Assembly: GCA_017628595.1 (NCBI GenBank)
Contig: JAGBYV010000172.1
Span: 1 to 18,967, forward strand
Length of the DNA stretch: 18,967 nt
From: Alistipes sp.
Lineage (GTDB): Bacteria; Bacteroidota; Bacteroidia; Bacteroidales; Rikenellaceae
Reading direction: 5' to 3'
Under the pieces are notes generated by a model. That model was not told where the DNA came from. It was given only the letters and a program-made list of their open reading frames with translations, and did not search any database. Shown in pieces: positions 8,236 to 16,192 of this stretch; position 1 is the first letter of the stretch, and each line of letters opens with the position of its first letter. The position numbers were made by a program, and so were the translations under genes.

Positions 8236-9819
8236 TTAATAGCCGTACTTATTTACCAACGGGAACAGACACTCATGTCGGAACGAACGGGTCGAAAGAC
8301 GCAACACGGGAGGATACTGATAACGCTTCTTTACGTTGGTCATCACCATCGAGTGAATCTTCTCCACCACCTCGGCATCGAATCCGGCATTAACAATCTC
8401 CTCGCGGTGCTGTCCCTCCTCAATCATTCGATAGAGAATTGCATCCACAACCTCGTAGGGAGGCAGGATGTCGCTATCCTTCTGGTTGGGACGAAGCTCC
8501 GATGAGGGCTCCTTCTTCAGTATAATCTCGGGAATAACATTATCGAAACGGCTGTTGATATAACGAGCCAAATCATAAATCTCGCTCTTGTAGAGATCGC
8601 CCGTCACGCTGAACGCTCCCGCAGTATCGCCATAGAGCGTACACCAGCCGATGGCATTCTCACTCTTGTTAGAAGAGTTCAGTAACACATAACCATCCTT
8701 GTTCTGCAACGCCATAAGTAGCACAGTGCGGATACGCGACTGGATATTCTCCTCAGTGGCATCAAAGTCGGTACCTCCGGTTACGGGCTTCAGTGTATCG
8801 ATGATAGCTGTATAGGCCTCCGTAATAGGCAACACGCTATACTCTATACCCAGATTCTCGGCCAGAACCTTTGCGTCCTCAACCGACTCATCCGGCGAGA
8901 AGTGCGAGGGCATCATAAGTCCCTTAACATTCTCCTTGCCCAATGCGCCTACCGCCAAACAAGCAACAACCGATGAATCTATACCACCAGACAAACCTAC
9001 GCAAGCCTTCTTATATCCATTCTTCTGGAAATAGTCACGCAAGCCCAGGCAAGCAGCCTGATATACCAGGCGGACACGATCGTTATAGGTAGTATAAGGC
9101 ACCTTGATAGGATTATGCTCGGCCAGGGTATCGAAGATTACAAAATCCTCCTCGAAACTCTTCATGAAGAGTTCAACCTCACCCTGCTTATTCATGATGC
9201 CCGACGTGCCGTCGTACACCAGATCTCCCGAACCACCAACCTGATTGATGATTATGATATTGCGCTCCTCGGTATAAGCCAGACGGCGCAACATCTCCAG
9301 ACGGCGCGAAAGAAGGCCTTTACCATAACGGCGCGAATTTACATTTACTACGAAGTGTGCCTTCGAATCGATCTCCGACAGGTGAGCCAGATCGTTACCC
9401 ACCATAATGGCAATATTGCGACCGCAGATATTTATCGTCTTATAACCCTCACCCTCGACAATGAATCCCATCTCGCGACGAGCCGTAACATATTGCTTCT
9501 CGACAATCTGATCAACACGACCATTGCGCAACACAGCAGCGGCACTAACGGCTCCGCGCTCGGTAAGAACCGGCGAGCCGACAACAGCTGTCACACGTGT
9601 ACAAGCCTCGGCAATGGTCTCCAAAGCCTCCTCACACAGTGTAAGGAACGTGGTTTTACGCAATAGATCGTACGCCGGCGTGCCGCTTACGGCATATTCG
9701 GCAAAGAGCACTAAATCAGCACCTTCGCACTCGGCCTTACGTACGGCGTCAATGATTTTAGCGACATTGGCATCAATATCTCCGATAGTGTAATTTAACT
9801 GGGCAAGAGCAATCTTCAT
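8236..9819 (-). CDS. nadE: NAD+ synthetase NadE with degenerate glutaminase domain
   Basis: A two-domain NAD+ synthetase, 527 residues, which amidates nicotinic acid adenine dinucleotide. The C-terminal synthetase domain (about 250-527) is intact: P-loop SGGIDSS (277-283), SSNKSENAIGWCTLYGD (382-398) and KKEPSSELRPNQKDSD (435-450). The N-terminal nitrilase-type domain (about 1-240) keeps the catalytic Glu (E41) and a plausible Lys (K108). Where the nucleophile stands in the usual ICED motif the sequence reads VGND (140-143), so the Cys is Gly141. The LPNYGVFDE block after the Lys is also missing. The enzyme may therefore depend on free ammonia. It heads the transcript into rseC and rnf. Confidence 0.93.
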   Translation of the reverse strand: MKIALAQLNYTIGDIDANVAKIIDAVRKAECEGADLVLFAEYAVSGTPAYDLLRKTTFLTLCEEALETIAEACTRVTAVVGSPVLTERGAVSAAAVLRNGRVDQIVEKQYVTARREMGFIVEGEGYKTINICGRNIAIMVGNDLAHLSEIDSKAHFVVNVNSRRYGKGLLSRRLEMLRRLAYTEERNIIIINQVGGSGDLVYDGTSGIMNKQGEVELFMKSFEEDFVIFDTLAEHNPIKVPYTTYNDRVRLVYQAACLGLRDYFQKNGYKKACVGLSGGIDSSVVACLAVGALGKENVKGLMMPSHFSPDESVEDAKVLAENLGIEYSVLPITEAYTAIIDTLKPVTGGTDFDATEENIQSRIRTVLLMALQNKDGYVLLNSSNKSENAIGWCTLYGDTAGAFSVTGDLYKSEIYDLARYINSRFDNVIPEIILKKEPSSELRPNQKDSDILPPYEVVDAILYRMIEEGQHREEIVNAGFDAEVVEKIHSMVMTNVKKRYQYPPVLRLSTRSFRHECLFPLVNKYGY

Positions 9820-9863
9820 CTTAAGGTGAAATGGTTAAATAACATTCCAATACAAATACGCCG

Positions 9864-9891
9864 CAAAGGTAGTAATTATTTTATAAACAAA
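9864..9891 (-). promoter_or_regulatory. Probable nadE-rseC-rnf promoter
   Basis: On the minus strand, TACCTTTG (9871-9864, followed by CGG) matches the -7 box TAnnTTTG. A TTTG at 9891-9888 could be the -33 box, but the spacer is 16 nt, shorter than the usual 19-21. The predicted start near 9857 leaves a leader of about 38 nt before the nadE ATG. Confidence 0.55.
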
Positions 9892-9923
9892 GGAATAATC
9901 CTATGTGATTTTTACATTAAAAA

Positions 9924-9951
9924 GGGGAGGAATCCCATTTGATTCCTCCCC
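9924..9951 (-). terminator. Rho-independent terminator after the zinc-ribbon gene
   Basis: An 11-bp perfect stem (GGGGAGGAATC at 9924-9934 with GATTCCTCCCC at 9941-9951) and a six-base loop. On the minus strand it is followed by TTTTTAATG. It lies 25 nt after the zinc-ribbon stop and separates that transcript from nadE. A T run also follows on the plus strand. Confidence 0.85.
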
Positions 9952-9976
9952 CTGTTTTTTAATTCAAACCGGAGAA

Positions 9977-10726
9977 CTACTCCTCGTTCTCTGCAACCAA
10001 AATACGGCCACAATACTCACAAACGATAAGTTTCTTACCCTGACGTACATCCACCTGACGCTGAGGAGGAATACGGTTGAAGCAACCACCACAAGCATCA
10101 CGCTTTACGGTTACTACGGCCAGACCGTTGCGAACACTGCGACGAATACGATTGTAAGCCGTAAGCAGACGCTCATCGATCTTGGTCTTTGCCTTCTCGG
10201 CCTTGGCCTCAAGAGCTGCCACCTGATCAGCGGTCTCAGCCTCGATGCTCTCCAGCTCGCTCTTCTTTGCAGCCAGGTCGATACCACGGTCAGCGGCAAC
10301 AGCCTCGGCATTCTCCAACTGAGCCTTCTTATTCTTGATAGCGGCAGAATACTCCTTCAGACGCTTCTCTGCCAGCTCGATCTCCAACTCCTGATACTCG
10401 ATCTCCTTGGTGATGGCATCAAACTCGCGATTGTTACGAACATTGTTCTGCTGCTCTTTGTAGTGTGAGATTTGAATCTTGGCCTGATCGATCTCGCGCT
10501 TGCGCTGCTTGGTGAGTGAGTTAAACTCCTCAACCTCGCCATTGATATTCTCAATACGGGTATTCAAACCTGCGATCTCGTCCTCCAGATCCTGCACCTC
10601 CAAGGGCAGTTCACCCTTCACTTTGTTGATCTCGTCGATCTGAGAATCGATCTTCTGCAACTCATAGAGAGCCATGATCTTCTCCTGCATGGAGTAATCG
10701 ACTTCAGATGTTTTCTTCTGTGCCAT
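9977..10726 (-). CDS. Coiled-coil protein with C-terminal C4 zinc ribbon
   Basis: A 249-residue protein of the COG1579 type. A long helical coiled coil with heptad-like Glu/Lys/Leu runs from about 13 to 190, containing the family signature NNREFDAITKEIE (98-110). It is followed by a zinc ribbon with C212-x-x-C215 and C236-x-x-C239 (ACGGCFNRIPPQ, CEYCGRIL). The family is thought to bind nucleic acid, but its precise role is not established to my knowledge. It lies 36 nt downstream of the Nif3-like gene, a pairing I recall as common in Bacteroidota and other lineages. The hairpin after it ends the transcript. Confidence 0.9.
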   Translation of the reverse strand: MAQKKTSEVDYSMQEKIMALYELQKIDSQIDEINKVKGELPLEVQDLEDEIAGLNTRIENINGEVEEFNSLTKQRKREIDQAKIQISHYKEQQNNVRNNREFDAITKEIEYQELEIELAEKRLKEYSAAIKNKKAQLENAEAVAADRGIDLAAKKSELESIEAETADQVAALEAKAEKAKTKIDERLLTAYNRIRRSVRNGLAVVTVKRDACGGCFNRIPPQRQVDVRQGKKLIVCEYCGRILVAENEE

Positions 10727-10762
10727 ATATTATAAGTTTATTTTAGACCTCTCCAACGAACC

Positions 10763-11545
10763 CTACATCATATAATTGACGGGGTTACGCGAGCACACAC
10801 TCTTGCGAACGGCAAAGATAGGTATTTTTTTTGATAAAATATCAAATAAAATTTGAATTGCGCAATATTCGCTCTCAAAATGGCCCATATCGGCCAAAAT
10901 TATTGCATTTTCATGCCGCATAAAGTCATTATAGCGCAAATCGGCGGTCAAATAGATATCTGCACCCGACTCTCGAGCTTGGTCGATGAGCGAACCACCC
11001 GAGCCGGTACATATCGCCACGCGGCGGATTTCACGCTTCACCACATCTCCATGGCGCAAAGCCTTCACACCAAAACGCTCCATCACCTCACGCATGAACT
11101 TTTCGCTCTCAACTGCTGACGGCAACTCACCAACAACTCCAAAGCCGGCACCATCATCTGCCGAAGGCTGCATAACGCACATATTCTCCAGCCCCAGCAT
11201 CTGCCCCACGCGCCAGCTCATGCCATTGGGTGTCGAGTCCAGATTGGTATGAGCAGCATAGAGCACTATGCCACGACGAATAGCCTCCTCCACACAACGT
11301 TCGGTCTGCGAGGCCGAATTAAAGCGCTTCATGGCATGGAACACTATGGGGTGATGCGTGATGATCATATCACAACCCTCACGCACAGCCTCGGCTATTA
11401 CCTCCTCGGTAACATCGACGGCGAGCAACGCGCAGCTCACTTCATCATCCATGCGACCCACGATAAGGCCGGAATTATCGTACGACTCCTGCAGGCGAAG
11501 CGGAGCGAATGACTCTATCGCTGCAGCTATATCTCTTACTTTCAT
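10763..11545 (-). CDS. Nif3-like dinuclear metal-centre protein (YbgI/YqfO family)
   Basis: A 260-residue member of the NIF3 family, which forms toroidal hexamers with a two-metal site and whose cellular reaction is debated. Metal-ligand motifs are present: THHP (H64, H65), HTNLDS (D103) and GHFESE (H222, E226). The family C-terminus NPVNYM is also recognisable. TADLRYND (200-207) has Asn206 where many relatives have His. Length is close to E. coli YbgI; the domain of about 100 residues inserted in longer relatives is missing. It starts 3 nt after the merR-type gene and lies 36 nt before the zinc-ribbon gene. Confidence 0.93.
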   Translation of the reverse strand: MKVRDIAAAIESFAPLRLQESYDNSGLIVGRMDDEVSCALLAVDVTEEVIAEAVREGCDMIITHHPIVFHAMKRFNSASQTERCVEEAIRRGIVLYAAHTNLDSTPNGMSWRVGQMLGLENMCVMQPSADDGAGFGVVGELPSAVESEKFMREVMERFGVKALRHGDVVKREIRRVAICTGSGGSLIDQARESGADIYLTADLRYNDFMRHENAIILADMGHFESEYCAIQILFDILSKKIPIFAVRKSVCSRNPVNYMM

Positions 11546-11548
11546 AGG

Positions 11549-12163
11549 CTAAAACAGTGACTGCTCGTAGAATGGGAACAACTCCTTGTTCTCATCCTCC
11601 GACTTCTTCTTACGACGTACCACACGACGCTTGGGCTGCTCCTCCGACGCGGCCTCCTCCTGAACAACCTCCGGCATCTGCTCCACAACAGGCATAGGCT
11701 CGGGCTCTGTCTTTGGCTTGGGTTCAGCCTTTGGCTTTTTCTTCGCGGGTTCGGCCTTTGGAGCGATGGCGGGATCGGCAACCTCCACAGCCTCCATCTC
11801 ATCGACTACAGAGTCAACTATCTGCTCTCCCTCATCCATCTTCAACTCCTCGCGCACCTCAATGAGTGTTGCTCGGATATGCTGCAGATGTTCCAGAAGC
11901 TTGGTCTGACGCGCCAGCTCATCCTGCGAGCTGCGACGCATAACCTGTGCCGCACCCTTCAGAGTCATACCACGCTCCTTCACCAGATGGTATATCTGCT
12001 TGAGCTTCTCAATATCCGACTCGGTGAACATACGGTTACCCTTCTGATTCTTGTGAGGTTTCAGACATGCAAACTGAGACTCCCAGTGGCGGATCAGTGA
12101 CGGACGCACATCAAACATCTCGGCCACCTCTCCCATCGAATAATAGATCTTTTTTACTGCCAT
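11549..12163 (-). CDS. MerR-family transcriptional regulator with long acidic/basic tail
   Basis: A 204-residue DNA-binding protein. The winged-helix MerR domain is at about 7-75 (YSMGEVAEMFDVRPSLIRHWESQF, then NRMFTESDIEKLKQI) and a short coiled coil follows (about 80-110). The rest is a low-complexity tail rich in Glu, Pro, Lys and Ala (about 111-190), with a basic patch RRVVRRKKK and a hydrophobic end FPFYEQSLF. No metal-sensing Cys pattern is seen. It is one of the MerR proteins found in housekeeping clusters of Bacteroidota; the target and signal are unknown. The gene sits 19 nt after the end of the extended rsmF reading frame and 3 nt before the Nif3-like gene. The stop is TAG. Confidence 0.88.
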   Translation of the reverse strand: MAVKKIYYSMGEVAEMFDVRPSLIRHWESQFACLKPHKNQKGNRMFTESDIEKLKQIYHLVKERGMTLKGAAQVMRRSSQDELARQTKLLEHLQHIRATLIEVREELKMDEGEQIVDSVVDEMEAVEVADPAIAPKAEPAKKKPKAEPKPKTEPEPMPVVEQMPEVVQEEAASEEQPKRRVVRRKKKSEDENKELFPFYEQSLF

Positions 12164-12182
12164 AATCTATCTGTTTTTCATT

Positions 12183-12320
12183 CTATTTCAAAATTCTGAG
12201 CGAACTGGGGTACATATTATTCACTCGTGCCCCCACACGCTTCACAAAGCCCAAAGGCAAGCCCTCATACAACACTAAATTCACACCTTCGGCAAAAGAT
12301 GCTGCCGACATATCCTGCTA
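12183..12320 (-). pseudogene. In-frame C-terminal continuation of the RsmF-type gene behind an amber codon
   Basis: The RsmF-type frame stops at TAG (12320-12318) but continues in the same frame for 44 sense codons to a second TAG (12185-12183). The translation beyond the stop contains LVLYEGLPLGFVKRVG and RVNNMYP, which is the conserved C-terminal end of RsmF-type enzymes (the G-x-PLG-x-x-K and NN-x-YP pattern of the PUA-like region). There are no frameshifts or further stops. This looks like either a recent nonsense mutation (from CAG, AAG or similar), an assembly error, or stop readthrough. Confidence 0.8.
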
Positions 12321-13553
12321 GCGCAGGAACTGCAGAGCCTCTTCGAGTGACAGCTCGCTCGCAGCCACAGCATCACGATTGAGCCCAACATAAAAAGCCA
12401 GCGCTCCATCGGGTTTGAGTTTATTTTTGAAGATCTGCCCCATGGCAACACCCGAATATATCACCGCCAAACGCGACGAGAGAGCCTTTATCTCATCGAA
12501 ATGCTCCTCCCAACAGGCGTAGATTGTCTCTCCGGCCATAAAGTAACGCATCTGCTCGGAACACTTCACCCAGCGACTGAGCTCCTGCGCAGAGCGCTTA
12601 TCTACTGAAGTTATCACCTCACGACGGGCCTTGGGCGCACGACGACGCGATGATGGAATACCACTTCTGCGAGCTACAGCCATAAACATCCCCTCACCCT
12701 TGACACGGTGCGGGAAGAAACGGAAGGCCTGGAATACTCCTACACGATCAGTCACCACACCCCACTCTTCGGGTATAACTATATCATTTACAGCCTCTAT
12801 CTGGTCGCCCCACTCCTGGCACATTCGCTGCACGAGGTTCTCATCCTCATCACGATTGAACGTACAGGTGCTATATATCAGCACTCCGCCAGCCCTGAGC
12901 GAAAGAAATGCATTCTGCACGATCTCCCACTGACGCTCGGCACACATCCTAACGTTGGCCTCACTCCACTGCTCACGAGCCTCATCCAGTTTGCGGAACA
13001 TACCCTCGCCCGAGCAGGGCGCATCAACGGCCACCATATCGAACCACTGCTCAAAATCGGCCAGATGAGCCGAGTCATTGCATGTGACAACCATATTTCC
13101 CAAGCCCCACTTTCGGGCATTGTCGGCCAGGACCGCTGCACGGCTGCGATTAATCTCATTGGCTACAACCAGTCCCTTCTCGCCCACGAGCGAAGCATAA
13201 TGCGTACTCTTACCACCCGGCGCAGCGCAGACATCCAGCACTCTCAACCCTTCGCACTCTCCATCAACGGCCTGTGAGAAGATATAACCGGCGAACTGCG
13301 AACTCGCCTCCTGCACATAATATGCACCGGCATGGAACATCGGATCAAGCGTAAACGAAGGGCGTTGCGCAAGTGTATATCCATGTTCGCTCCAAGGCAC
13401 ACGATCGGACGCCCACGGCGGGCACGATAACTTCCCGGCATTGAGTCGAATGGCAGTGGATGGCTCCGTAGCCAAAGCTTCGCACAGATGCGCAGCCTGC
13501 TCCTCGCCCAACTCCTGGCGCATACGCTCAACAAAGGCTTCAGGTAACTGCAT
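12318..13553 (-). CDS. rsmF: RsmF/NOL1-NOP2-type RNA cytosine-C5 methyltransferase, stopped early
   Basis: A SAM-dependent RNA m5C methyltransferase, most like RsmF, which modifies 16S rRNA. The frame to the first stop gives 411 residues. The SAM site is CAAPGGK (109-115). The two catalytic cysteines are C180 in DAPCSGEGMF and C230 in STCTFN; both are intact. A helical/PUA-like C-terminal region begins near 310. It ends at LSLEEALQFLR followed by TAG, and conserved sequence continues in frame behind it (see 12183-12320). Full length would be about 456 residues, in line with relatives. All catalytic residues remain, so the short form could still be active but with weaker RNA binding. It starts 3 nt after the kinase gene. 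Confidence 0.88.
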   Translation of the reverse strand: MQLPEAFVERMRQELGEEQAAHLCEALATEPSTAIRLNAGKLSCPPWASDRVPWSEHGYTLAQRPSFTLDPMFHAGAYYVQEASSQFAGYIFSQAVDGECEGLRVLDVCAAPGGKSTHYASLVGEKGLVVANEINRSRAAVLADNARKWGLGNMVVTCNDSAHLADFEQWFDMVAVDAPCSGEGMFRKLDEAREQWSEANVRMCAERQWEIVQNAFLSLRAGGVLIYSTCTFNRDEDENLVQRMCQEWGDQIEAVNDIVIPEEWGVVTDRVGVFQAFRFFPHRVKGEGMFMAVARRSGIPSSRRRAPKARREVITSVDKRSAQELSRWVKCSEQMRYFMAGETIYACWEEHFDEIKALSSRLAVIYSGVAMGQIFKNKLKPDGALAFYVGLNRDAVAASELSLEEALQFLR

Positions 13554-13556
13554 GGC

Positions 13557-14168
13557 TTACATATTTACGGCAAAGCGATCCAACTGCTCGCAGATGCGAT
13601 CAACAACAGCCTCATCGGCCACGAAGTCATCCACATCCTTATCGATTATCAGCACCTTACCCTTATATATATTATTGATCCAGTATTCATATTTTTCATT
13701 CAATCGCGAGAGATAACTCTCGTCGATATTCATCTCATAGGCACGACCACGACGCTTGATCTGCGCGACCAGCGTAGGGATGCTCGCTCGCAGATATATC
13801 AGCACATCGGGTTGCGGGATGAGATTGGTCGTCAGATCAAAGATCTTCATGTAGGTATCAAAGTCGCGTGAAGAGATCAGCCCCATGCGGTGCAGGTTAT
13901 CGGCAAAGATATGGGCATCCTCATAGATGGTACGATCCTGGAAGATATTCTTCTCACCCGAGCGCAACATATCGAGTGTCTGCTCAATACGGCTGCCCAG
14001 GAACGAAATCTGCAACTGGAATGCCCAGCGATTCATATCCTCATAAAAATCGCCGATATAAGGATTATCACTCTCCTCGTAATAGGCCTTTGCCCCGTAA
14101 CGACGTGTAAGAATCTCCGTAAGCGTAGTCTTTCCGCTTCCGATATTTCCTGCTATTGCTACATACAT
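13557..14168 (-). CDS. Deoxynucleoside kinase
   Basis: A 203-residue dNK-family kinase that phosphorylates deoxynucleosides for dNTP salvage; cytoplasmic. The P-loop is GNIGSGKTT (7-15). The substrate-binding E31-E32 lies in YYEESDNPYI, and the DRS-type motif reads DRT (78-80) within FQDRTIYEDA. The arginine-rich lid is KRRGRAYE (138-145). Length matches bacterial dAdo/dGuo kinases. Substrate preference cannot be read from the sequence. It lies 14 nt after the unrecognised gene and 3 nt before the RsmF-type gene, so probably in one transcript. Confidence 0.93.
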   Translation of the reverse strand: MYVAIAGNIGSGKTTLTEILTRRYGAKAYYEESDNPYIGDFYEDMNRWAFQLQISFLGSRIEQTLDMLRSGEKNIFQDRTIYEDAHIFADNLHRMGLISSRDFDTYMKIFDLTTNLIPQPDVLIYLRASIPTLVAQIKRRGRAYEMNIDESYLSRLNEKYEYWINNIYKGKVLIIDKDVDDFVADEAVVDRICEQLDRFAVNM

Positions 14169-14182
14169 ATCTTTTTCTTCAT

Positions 14183-14656
14183 TTATTTCCTTTTAAACTC
14201 AGCCTCCTCGCGAGCCAGCACGAGCAGAGCCTCCATAGACCGCTCATCGCTCACAACGCAAGACGCAGCACTCCACTGCCCGCTCTGCCGCCAGCGGCGA
14301 AAGGTCGTTTTGGGCACCTGCTCCACTATCGAAGCAGAGACTATGCCAGCACGTATGGCCCGGTCAGTCCAATTTAGGCTACGCATGCCCTCATCCAGCA
14401 TCTGGGCAAAGCGCATGATATCATCGGGTTGATACTCAAACTCCACCACCCAGCGAAGGTAGCACCGCATCCCGTGATCAAAGCTCGGCGCAACGACAAA
14501 CGCCTCCACTACAGCACCCGTCATAAAGCACGCATGGAGCATGGCCTGCTGGACATTGTCCGTAGTCAGCATCTCTACTGCACTGCTTACGGCCCTTTCC
14601 ATAAGGCTATTCCGCACACGCAGCATTCCGCTCTTCACCTTCCCGAAAACCGACAT
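14183..14656 (-). CDS. Unrecognised protein of 157 residues
   Basis: I do not recognise this protein. It starts at the ATG at 14656 (a TTG at 14692 would add 12 residues, including a Cys pair, but is less likely). It appears soluble and mostly helical, with no signal peptide or transmembrane helix. Notable stretches are a Cys/Met-rich helix AMLHACFMTGAVVEAF, the segment CYLRWVVEFEYQPDD, and a C-terminal half with KTTFRRWRQ and a charged end. That it is a real gene is supported by its position in line with trkA and the kinase gene, with a 14-nt gap downstream. The only other long frames here are antisense and continue into neighbouring genes. Confidence 0.6.
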   Translation of the reverse strand: MSVFGKVKSGMLRVRNSLMERAVSSAVEMLTTDNVQQAMLHACFMTGAVVEAFVVAPSFDHGMRCYLRWVVEFEYQPDDIMRFAQMLDEGMRSLNWTDRAIRAGIVSASIVEQVPKTTFRRWRQSGQWSAASCVVSDERSMEALLVLAREEAEFKRK

Positions 14657-14756
14657 ATCCGCACATTTTATCCCACAGCAGTGGATACACAAAAAGCACT
14701 TTTATACGGTCTCCTATCTATTTCTGCAACGTCTATTATTCAATTTAGTCATTATG

Positions 14757-16097
14757 CTAATTGAAGAAGTCACCAACGGTGGCAATAGAGCCCGGCATGG
14801 AGAACACAACAACGCGGTCATATGCATTGATGCGAGTATCACCAACTGCAATAAACACTTTGTCACCACGCACTATACCGCCGATAATGACATCCTGCGG
14901 CAAACGCATATCCTTGATCATGCACTTTGTCGCAGGCGAGTTAGGTTTTACGATAAACTCCAGCACCTCGGCCTCGCTGCCCGACAGACAACGTATAGCC
15001 TGCACATCGGTCGACATCGTAAAGCGGAAGATGTTCGACGCCGTGACACGTTTCTTATTGATGATGGTGTCGATTCCCACACTCTCGGCCAGACGGATAT
15101 AGTTCAGATTCTCAACCTCGGCAATAACTTTCTTCACACCCATGCGCTTGGCCTGCATCGCAGCCAGGATATTGGTCTCGCTACGACCCGTAACGGCAAG
15201 GAAAGCATCCGTAGTGGAGAGTCCCTCCTCAAGCATAGCATCCAGGTTGCGGCCATCCTCATGGATGATGAGCGTGCGATCCAGCTCCTCGGCCAGACGA
15301 TAGGCCTTCTCGCCATTGTACTCGATCATCTTCACATTCATCTCATCCTGCAATTCCAGCGCCACTCGCACTCCAATGCGCGAGCCACCCAGAATCATAA
15401 GGTTCTTCACCTCAACACTCTTCTGTCCCGAAAGCTCAGTCACGCTCTTTGCCACATCCTTGCGGGCGATGATATATACGACATCTCCTTCGAAAAATTC
15501 ATCCTGACCTCGCGGAATAATGGTCTGACTACCTCGGGTAATGGCTACGGCACGGAACTCTGTGATAGAACCATCGTCGGCCAGTTCCATCAACTTACGC
15601 CCTAGAAGCGGCGACGTAGGCTCCAACTTAAGCACCACCAGAGCCAGCAGACCGCCCGAGAAATCGACATAGTCGGTAGTAGAGGTGTGGCCCAGCAGAT
15701 TTGTAACCTCCATGGCTGCGATCTGCTCGGGATGGAACAGATAGTCGATACCCATATCGATGAACATCTCCTTGTTATTGGGCTCAAGATACTCGTTATG
15801 GTCAATGCGGGCAATTGACTTCTTGGCTCCTAACTGCTTGGCCATAATCGCCGAGAGAATATTCATATTCTCATCGTGATTAACGGCTATGAACAGGTCG
15901 CAGCGCCTTACTCCCGCCTTGCGCAGCACGGCAAAAGTTGTGGTATCGCCCTCAACGGTGATAAGGTCGGCCAGGTTACCAAGCTCATTGAGCGCCTTGT
16001 TGTCGCTGTCGATAACGGTAATATCGTGACCATTACCACTAAGCATACGCGCCAAGTGGCTACCCATCTCTCCAATTCCTGAAATAACAATCTTCAT
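14757..16097 (-). CDS. trkA: Trk potassium uptake regulator TrkA
   Basis: Peripheral NAD(H)-binding subunit of the Trk K+ uptake system, 446 residues, the usual length. It has two RCK repeats, each an N (Rossmann) and a C subdomain. The first nucleotide site is GIGEMG (7-12) with D30 at the end of the second strand; the second is GGSRIG (237-242) with E259. I start at the ATG at 16097 (KIVISGIGEMG), because the in-frame start at 16130 adds 11 residues not typical of the family. The membrane subunit TrkH/TrkG is not in the window. It is divergent from the small membrane protein gene and leads the long minus-strand set. The stop is TAG. Confidence 0.95.
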   Translation of the reverse strand: MKIVISGIGEMGSHLARMLSGNGHDITVIDSDNKALNELGNLADLITVEGDTTTFAVLRKAGVRRCDLFIAVNHDENMNILSAIMAKQLGAKKSIARIDHNEYLEPNNKEMFIDMGIDYLFHPEQIAAMEVTNLLGHTSTTDYVDFSGGLLALVVLKLEPTSPLLGRKLMELADDGSITEFRAVAITRGSQTIIPRGQDEFFEGDVVYIIARKDVAKSVTELSGQKSVEVKNLMILGGSRIGVRVALELQDEMNVKMIEYNGEKAYRLAEELDRTLIIHEDGRNLDAMLEEGLSTTDAFLAVTGRSETNILAAMQAKRMGVKKVIAEVENLNYIRLAESVGIDTIINKKRVTASNIFRFTMSTDVQAIRCLSGSEAEVLEFIVKPNSPATKCMIKDMRLPQDVIIGGIVRGDKVFIAVGDTRINAYDRVVVFSMPGSIATVGDFFN

Positions 16098-16160
16098 TGC
16101 GTATCTCTTTTTACCTATCAGCCGCAGCAATCACTCGACGCGCGACAAATAGGATATAAT

Positions 16161-16192
16161 TTTGCAAATTAACATACAAATATATAAATTTG
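16161..16192 (+). promoter_or_regulatory. Promoter for the plus-strand trio (TTTG-N20-TAAATTTG)
   Basis: TTTG at 16161-16164 and TAAATTTG at 16185-16192 are separated by exactly 20 nt, a full match to the Bacteroidota -33/-7 consensus. Transcription should start near 16199, about 40 nt before the ATG at 16239. Confidence 0.75.

Noticed and set aside
12318..12320. Reassignment of TAG to an amino acid
   Set aside because: Several neighbouring genes (rnfE, rnfD, trkA, MerR-type, rubredoxin) end in TAG at normal family lengths, so TAG is a working stop in this genome.
14541..15605. A 354-codon plus-strand open frame opposite trkA
   Set aside because: It is antisense to a clear TrkA with both RCK sites, and the translation is His/Leu/Thr-rich with no motif.
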